Assembly: GCA_900545925.1 (NCBI GenBank)
Contig: URAZ01000017.1
Span: 12,074 to 76,073 of the forward strand
Length of the DNA: 64,000 nt
From: an uncultured Eubacteriales bacterium
Lineage (GTDB): Bacteria; Bacillota; Clostridia; Oscillospirales; Oscillospiraceae
Direction: 5' to 3'
Under the pieces are notes generated by a model. That model did no database searches, had not been told where the DNA came from, and saw only the letters and a list, made by a program, of their open reading frames with translations. The position numbers and the translations under genes were made by a program. Positions 61,650 through 64,000 of this stretch are shown in pieces (the stretch's first letter is position 1; each line of letters opens with the position of its first letter).

Positions 61650-61814
61650 TTAGACGTTCAGCAGACGCTTGAACAGGCCGACACCGAGGCCGACAAGGGG
61701 GATTGCGCAGAACAGGAGAAGGAGCGGCGTACCGACAACGGTTTCACCGACCTTACCCGCCCAGCCGATAGCAGACGTGAAGATAGAGCCAATGGACGAG
61801 AGAATTTCAGTCAT
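61650..61814 (-). CDS. Major coat-like small membrane protein 2 (pVIII-like paralogue)
   Basis: A 54-residue paralogue of the preceding coat-like protein (shared SSIGSIFTSAIGWAG-VGET and the same span LLLLFCAIPLVGLGVGLFKR). An ATG two codons upstream (61820) is also possible, but AAAGGAAG is better spaced from the chosen start. The duplication indicates two coat forms or a capsid plus a minor coat protein. Confidence 0.75.
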   Translation of the reverse strand: MTEILSSIGSIFTSAIGWAGKVGETVVGTPLLLLFCAIPLVGLGVGLFKRLLNV

Positions 61815-61853
61815 TTTCATTCACTTCCTTTCATTGTTTTTCTTTACAATATC

Positions 61854-61882
61854 AGTATTCCTACTGCTACGTAACGTTTCAA
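61854..61882 (-). promoter_or_regulatory. Candidate promoter of the coat-like genes
   Basis: On the minus strand TTGAAA (61877-61882), 17-base spacer, AATACT (61854-61859), about 40 bases before the coat gene. The -35 overlaps the stop of the 49-residue gene. Confidence 0.5.
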
Positions 61883-62028
61883 AGGCGGCAAGAACGTATA
61901 AAGTTAAGCACAACGCCAACAACAAAGCACATCAACACCATTCCTACAAAATATACAATCGGTTCAGAAAGCAGCCAGTCGGCAAGCTTCCCGAGCATCT
62001 GAACATTGAAGTCAAGCATTTCAGACAC
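61879..62028 (-). CDS. 49-residue single-span membrane protein
   Basis: A GTG start (RBS GGGGGTGATG; or ATG three codons later) encodes 49 residues: an amphipathic N-terminus (LDFNVQMLGKLADWLLSEP) and one span (IVYFVGMVLMCFVVGVVLNFI). It overlaps the end of the 185-residue gene. Small single-span proteins of this kind are the minor coat proteins in filamentous phages (pVII/pIX-like). Confidence 0.6.
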   Translation of the reverse strand: MSEMLDFNVQMLGKLADWLLSEPIVYFVGMVLMCFVVGVVLNFIRSCRL

Positions 62029-62578
62029 GTTTCATCACCCCCGCAACGATCTTGAAGAAGCATAGGACGAGAATTGCGAAAAGTACAACGTCGGCAATCC
62101 ACGCCCAGTCTACAGACGCAATACCGGAAGCGTTATACGGCATGTACTCACCGAACAACTTTTCGGTCAGGGATTCACCAGAGCCGCCCTGAATCCATGC
62201 ACCGCCTGTTTCATCATCGGTCTGAATTGCAAACACATTGACCTGAGTATTGCCGGAGGTATCTTCCTGATGAATGAGAGCGGCATCATCGGGCGCGGGC
62301 GTGGGCATTTCATCGGAATCTGTTTTCGTCTCCCCTTCCGTGTCAGCTTCGGCTTCAGCTGTAGTATTTGAAGTATTATCTTCAATTTCAGTTGTGGAGA
62401 CTTCCGGCGTATAGATCGGATACCCAGAACCGTCATACCACTGACCATTGTACAGGAAGCGGTCATTTTCTGCATCGTATGAAGCGCTTGCCAGTTCCAA
62501 ATCGGTCAGCGGTTCAACGGCGAGAATAGGCAGCGCAAGCAGCAGCACCACGCACAGAGCAAGTACAATCCGTTTCAT
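62021..62578 (-). CDS. Secreted, membrane-anchored protein with a Thr/Glu-rich linker
   Basis: A 185-residue protein: signal peptide (about 1-20, ALCVVLLLALPILA), a short globular part, a Thr/Glu/Ser-rich linker (about residues 58-100), then a C-terminal span (WAWIADVVLFAILVLCFFKIVAGV). A signal peptide, flexible linker and C-terminal anchor are also the layout of the inovirus tip protein pIII, though this one is shorter. It overlaps the 80-residue gene by 4 bases. Confidence 0.6.
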   Translation of the reverse strand: MKRIVLALCVVLLLALPILAVEPLTDLELASASYDAENDRFLYNGQWYDGSGYPIYTPEVSTTEIEDNTSNTTAEAEADTEGETKTDSDEMPTPAPDDAALIHQEDTSGNTQVNVFAIQTDDETGGAWIQGGSGESLTEKLFGEYMPYNASGIASVDWAWIADVVLFAILVLCFFKIVAGVMKRV

Positions 62579-62817
62579 TTTGTATCGTCCTTCCTTTTTT
62601 CATTTACCTTGATATTTCCATTATTGCCGCCGCGCTGCGAACCGCCGCGAAACGAGCCGAACAGCTTGCCAAGCAGACCGACGCTTGCGACGGCCACGGA
62701 CGAACCGAGCAGAAGCACACCGAGGGAAAACGTTGTTCCGGGGATGGTAAAGGATTCTATCACGTTCCATGAATTTGAGAGCCACGCGCCGAGAAGCTGC
62801 AATAAATCAGTTGACAT
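62575..62817 (-). CDS. 80-residue small membrane protein
   Basis: An N-terminal amphipathic part (LLQLLGAWLSNSWNVIESF), one span (FSLGVLLLGSSVAVASVGLLGKLF) and a Gly/Arg-rich positive tail (RGGSQRGGNNG-KVNEKRKDD) that could contact DNA. The family is not recognised. It is the neighbour of the pIII-like gene in the same cluster. RBS GGGGTGAAATT before ATG. Confidence 0.6.
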   Translation of the reverse strand: MSTDLLQLLGAWLSNSWNVIESFTIPGTTFSLGVLLLGSSVAVASVGLLGKLFGSFRGGSQRGGNNGNIKVNEKRKDDTK

Positions 62818-62827
62818 AATTTCACCC

Positions 62828-62992
62828 CTAAATAAATGGTATGAAGGATTTCAAAAGCGCAACAGCGTCAGACACGAACGCAATGATAATGCGTACCAGT
62901 TTCACAACAACGATAAAGCCAAAGAAGGAAACGGCAGCAATGGCAAGGACTTTTAGCGCGGGAGGCATCCAAGAGAACAGAGCGGCAAACAC
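62828..62992 (-). CDS. 54-residue single-span membrane protein
   Basis: A GTG start with RBS GGGGTGAAGTT encodes 54 residues with one long hydrophobic stretch (ALKVLAIAAVSFFGFIVVVKLVRIIIAFV). No family recognised; another candidate minor coat protein. Confidence 0.55.
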   Translation of the reverse strand: MFAALFSWMPPALKVLAIAAVSFFGFIVVVKLVRIIIAFVSDAVALLKSFIPFI

Positions 62993-63003
62993 AACTTCAC
63001 CCC

Positions 63004-63147
63004 CTAATCAATCAGCTGAATCACGCCGATAATGACGAACAGCGCTGCAACGGCGAGAATCAGACCGCGCACAATGTCGGGCAGCAGCTCCCAAAGGGAG
63101 ACCATGAAAGCGCCAAAGCCGGCAAGATCATTAAAGTTACTCACCAT
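63004..63147 (-). CDS. 47-residue single-span membrane protein
   Basis: 47 residues (VSNFNDLAGFGAFMVSLWELLPDIVRGLILAVAALFVIIGVIQLID) with one C-terminal span. The ATG or the GTG one codon later may be used; both follow GGGGGTG. It overlaps the end of the peptidase gene. Candidate minor coat protein. Confidence 0.55.
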   Translation of the reverse strand: MVSNFNDLAGFGAFMVSLWELLPDIVRGLILAVAALFVIIGVIQLID

Positions 63148-64000
63148 CGACACCCCCATAGAATGTAGAAGGCCAAATATTAGAGCCGGGGAAACAACTA
63201 TAAGTCTGAACAAATTTCAGTTGACTAAAAGTTCCCGAATAATAGCGTGGGTCAATGACAGCAATAGGCTTCGAGCAAACTAATACACCGTCAGAATCTT
63301 CAATATAAGCACAAATCAGATAAGGCTTACCCTCTGAGTTATATTGTCGAACAGGCAAAGAAGCAGTAGATAGAGTATAATTATCAGAAGCCGAAACTTG
63401 TGTATACCCCCACCATTTACCATCAGAATAATCATACTGACAAATAGTGATAACGGCCATATCTCTGTTCATGCTAAAGTTGATAGAGCTACCGTCAGAA
63501 TCGGTAACATACACTTCATAGATATTCGACCACTCACGATCCCAGCTAGACGAAGAATGAAGAGATACAAAATATGGGCGAACCAAGTCAACATTATAAG
63601 AAAGTCGGCCAAAAGCATAGAAATGAGCTTGCCAGTACGAAGTATCAATAGACGTGTATTGAATTGGGTCTCCACAATGCAGCATTTTCCCGTCACCGGC
63701 GTAAATGCCTACATGCGATACAGTATCAGCGCAATCATAAGTACCAGTGAAAAAGACCAGGTCACCGGGCTTAGCATCAAAGCGATCAACAGGAGTGCAA
63801 GCATCATATAAGCCCTGCGCCGTTGTTCTTCCGATGGAATATACGCCAGAATGATTAAGAGAATAGCAAACAAAACCAGAGCAATCAAAGCTAGTTTCAG
63901 GGGAAGAACCGCCGAATACATACGGATAACCGAGATACTTTTCGGCCTCAGCAAACAATTTCTGTACGGAATCATTGGAATTCTCATAGCTGTTACCACC
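63137..64000 (-). CDS. NlpC/P60 cell-wall peptidase, 5' end beyond the window
   Basis: 288 residues visible; the frame is open to the right edge, so the N-terminus is missing. The first 115 visible residues are an NlpC/P60 domain with catalytic Cys in FDCSGFVCYSL and His in VSHVGIYAGDG. The remaining about 150 residues are beta-rich and unrecognised (DGSSINFSMNRDMAVITICQYDYSDGKWW). NlpC/P60 enzymes cut peptidoglycan stem peptides. In a filamentous phage of a Gram-positive host it could open the wall for entry or extrusion. Confidence 0.8.
   Translation of the reverse strand, partial: GGNSYENSNDSVQKLFAEAEKYLGYPYVFGGSSPETSFDCSGFVCYSLNHSGVYSIGRTTAQGLYDACTPVDRFDAKPGDLVFFTGTYDCADTVSHVGIYAGDGKMLHCGDPIQYTSIDTSYWQAHFYAFGRLSYNVDLVRPYFVSLHSSSSWDREWSNIYEVYVTDSDGSSINFSMNRDMAVITICQYDYSDGKWWGYTQVSASDNYTLSTASLPVRQYNSEGKPYLICAYIEDSDGVLVCSKPIAVIDPRYYSGTFSQLKFVQTYSCFPGSNIWPSTFYGGVDGE

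Larger units (their letters stand above)
58958..64000. mobile_element. Inovirus-like (filamentous phage) prophage, partial, right end beyond the window
   Basis: Beyond the xer gene the DNA changes: lower GC, tiny membrane-protein genes packed with overlaps, a Zot-family ATPase and small coat-like proteins, a terminator between coat and Zot genes, and about 500 bp of non-coding, strongly folded DNA. This is the inovirus plan (coat cluster, then pI/Zot). The left boundary is a guess near the palindrome; no second copy is in the window. Confidence 0.7.

Noticed and set aside
61669..62055. 128-codon plus-strand frame opposite the coat cluster (and a similar one at 61445-61672)
   Set aside because: They are antisense to the duplicated coat genes, and their shared N-terminal sequence (MNRPTPRPT) is just the reverse strand of the shared KRLLNV end.

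Overview
The window looks like chromosome of an anaerobic, monoderm Clostridia bacterium, probably of the Oscillospirales group found in the gut, with GC a little above 50 %. The evidence is the RapZ-YvcK-WhiA cluster, HPr kinase/phosphorylase, a T-box leader, Gram-positive style Pho and SOS sites, an electron-bifurcating NfnAB transhydrogenase, AGGAGG ribosome sites and many consensus TTGACA-17-TATAAT promoters. I cannot fix the genus. There are no rRNA, tRNA or CRISPR loci.

Bases 1-58,900 are mostly conserved host genes. In order they are: the end of ruvX; a DUF2461 gene; the polyamine importer potABCD (minus strand); an RluA-type pseudouridine synthase; yceD-rpmF and der; an M42 peptidase; an unrecognised HExxH protein; rpmB (minus); hprK; murB-rapZ-yvcK-whiA-dnaE; a lipoprotein followed by a two-component pair; DUF1385-prmC-recA-recX-rimO-pgsA; a T-box controlled cysE-cysS unit; polA-rimI-tsaD; a 1384-residue secreted protein with BspA-type leucine-rich repeats; an amidohydrolase and plsY; a phoB/phoR-like pair divergent from a Na/phosphate cotransporter with Pho-box-like repeats between them; gluQ; nfnAB; a CBS protein; an acyltransferase-fold protein lacking its catalytic His; and the branched-chain amino acid importer livJHMGF. 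Before livJ lies a small Cys-rich membrane ORF that carries a terminator hairpin inside its reading frame. After livF comes a tandem-GNAT gene with a 12-codon leader peptide.

Bases from about 58,958 to the right edge form the accessory part. A Xer-type tyrosine recombinase (minus strand) sits beside a perfect 11-6-11 bp palindrome. Next come about 500 bp of non-coding, strongly folded DNA, a SprT-like zinc protein and a 66-residue protein on the plus strand. A minus-strand cassette follows: an NlpC/P60 peptidase running off the edge, then 47-, 54-, 80-, 185- and 49-residue membrane proteins, two near-identical small coat-like proteins, a rho-independent terminator, and a Zot-family ATPase. 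The layout (tiny single-span proteins, major coat, terminator, then Zot/pI) is that of a filamentous phage (inovirus). I read it as a partial inovirus-like prophage in a Gram-positive host, with a cell-wall peptidase in the virion operon. Its replication initiator is not seen and would lie past base 64,000.

Many starts were moved from the longest open frame to the codon with a proper ribosome-binding site. All functional names come from recognising family motifs by eye; no database search was run.
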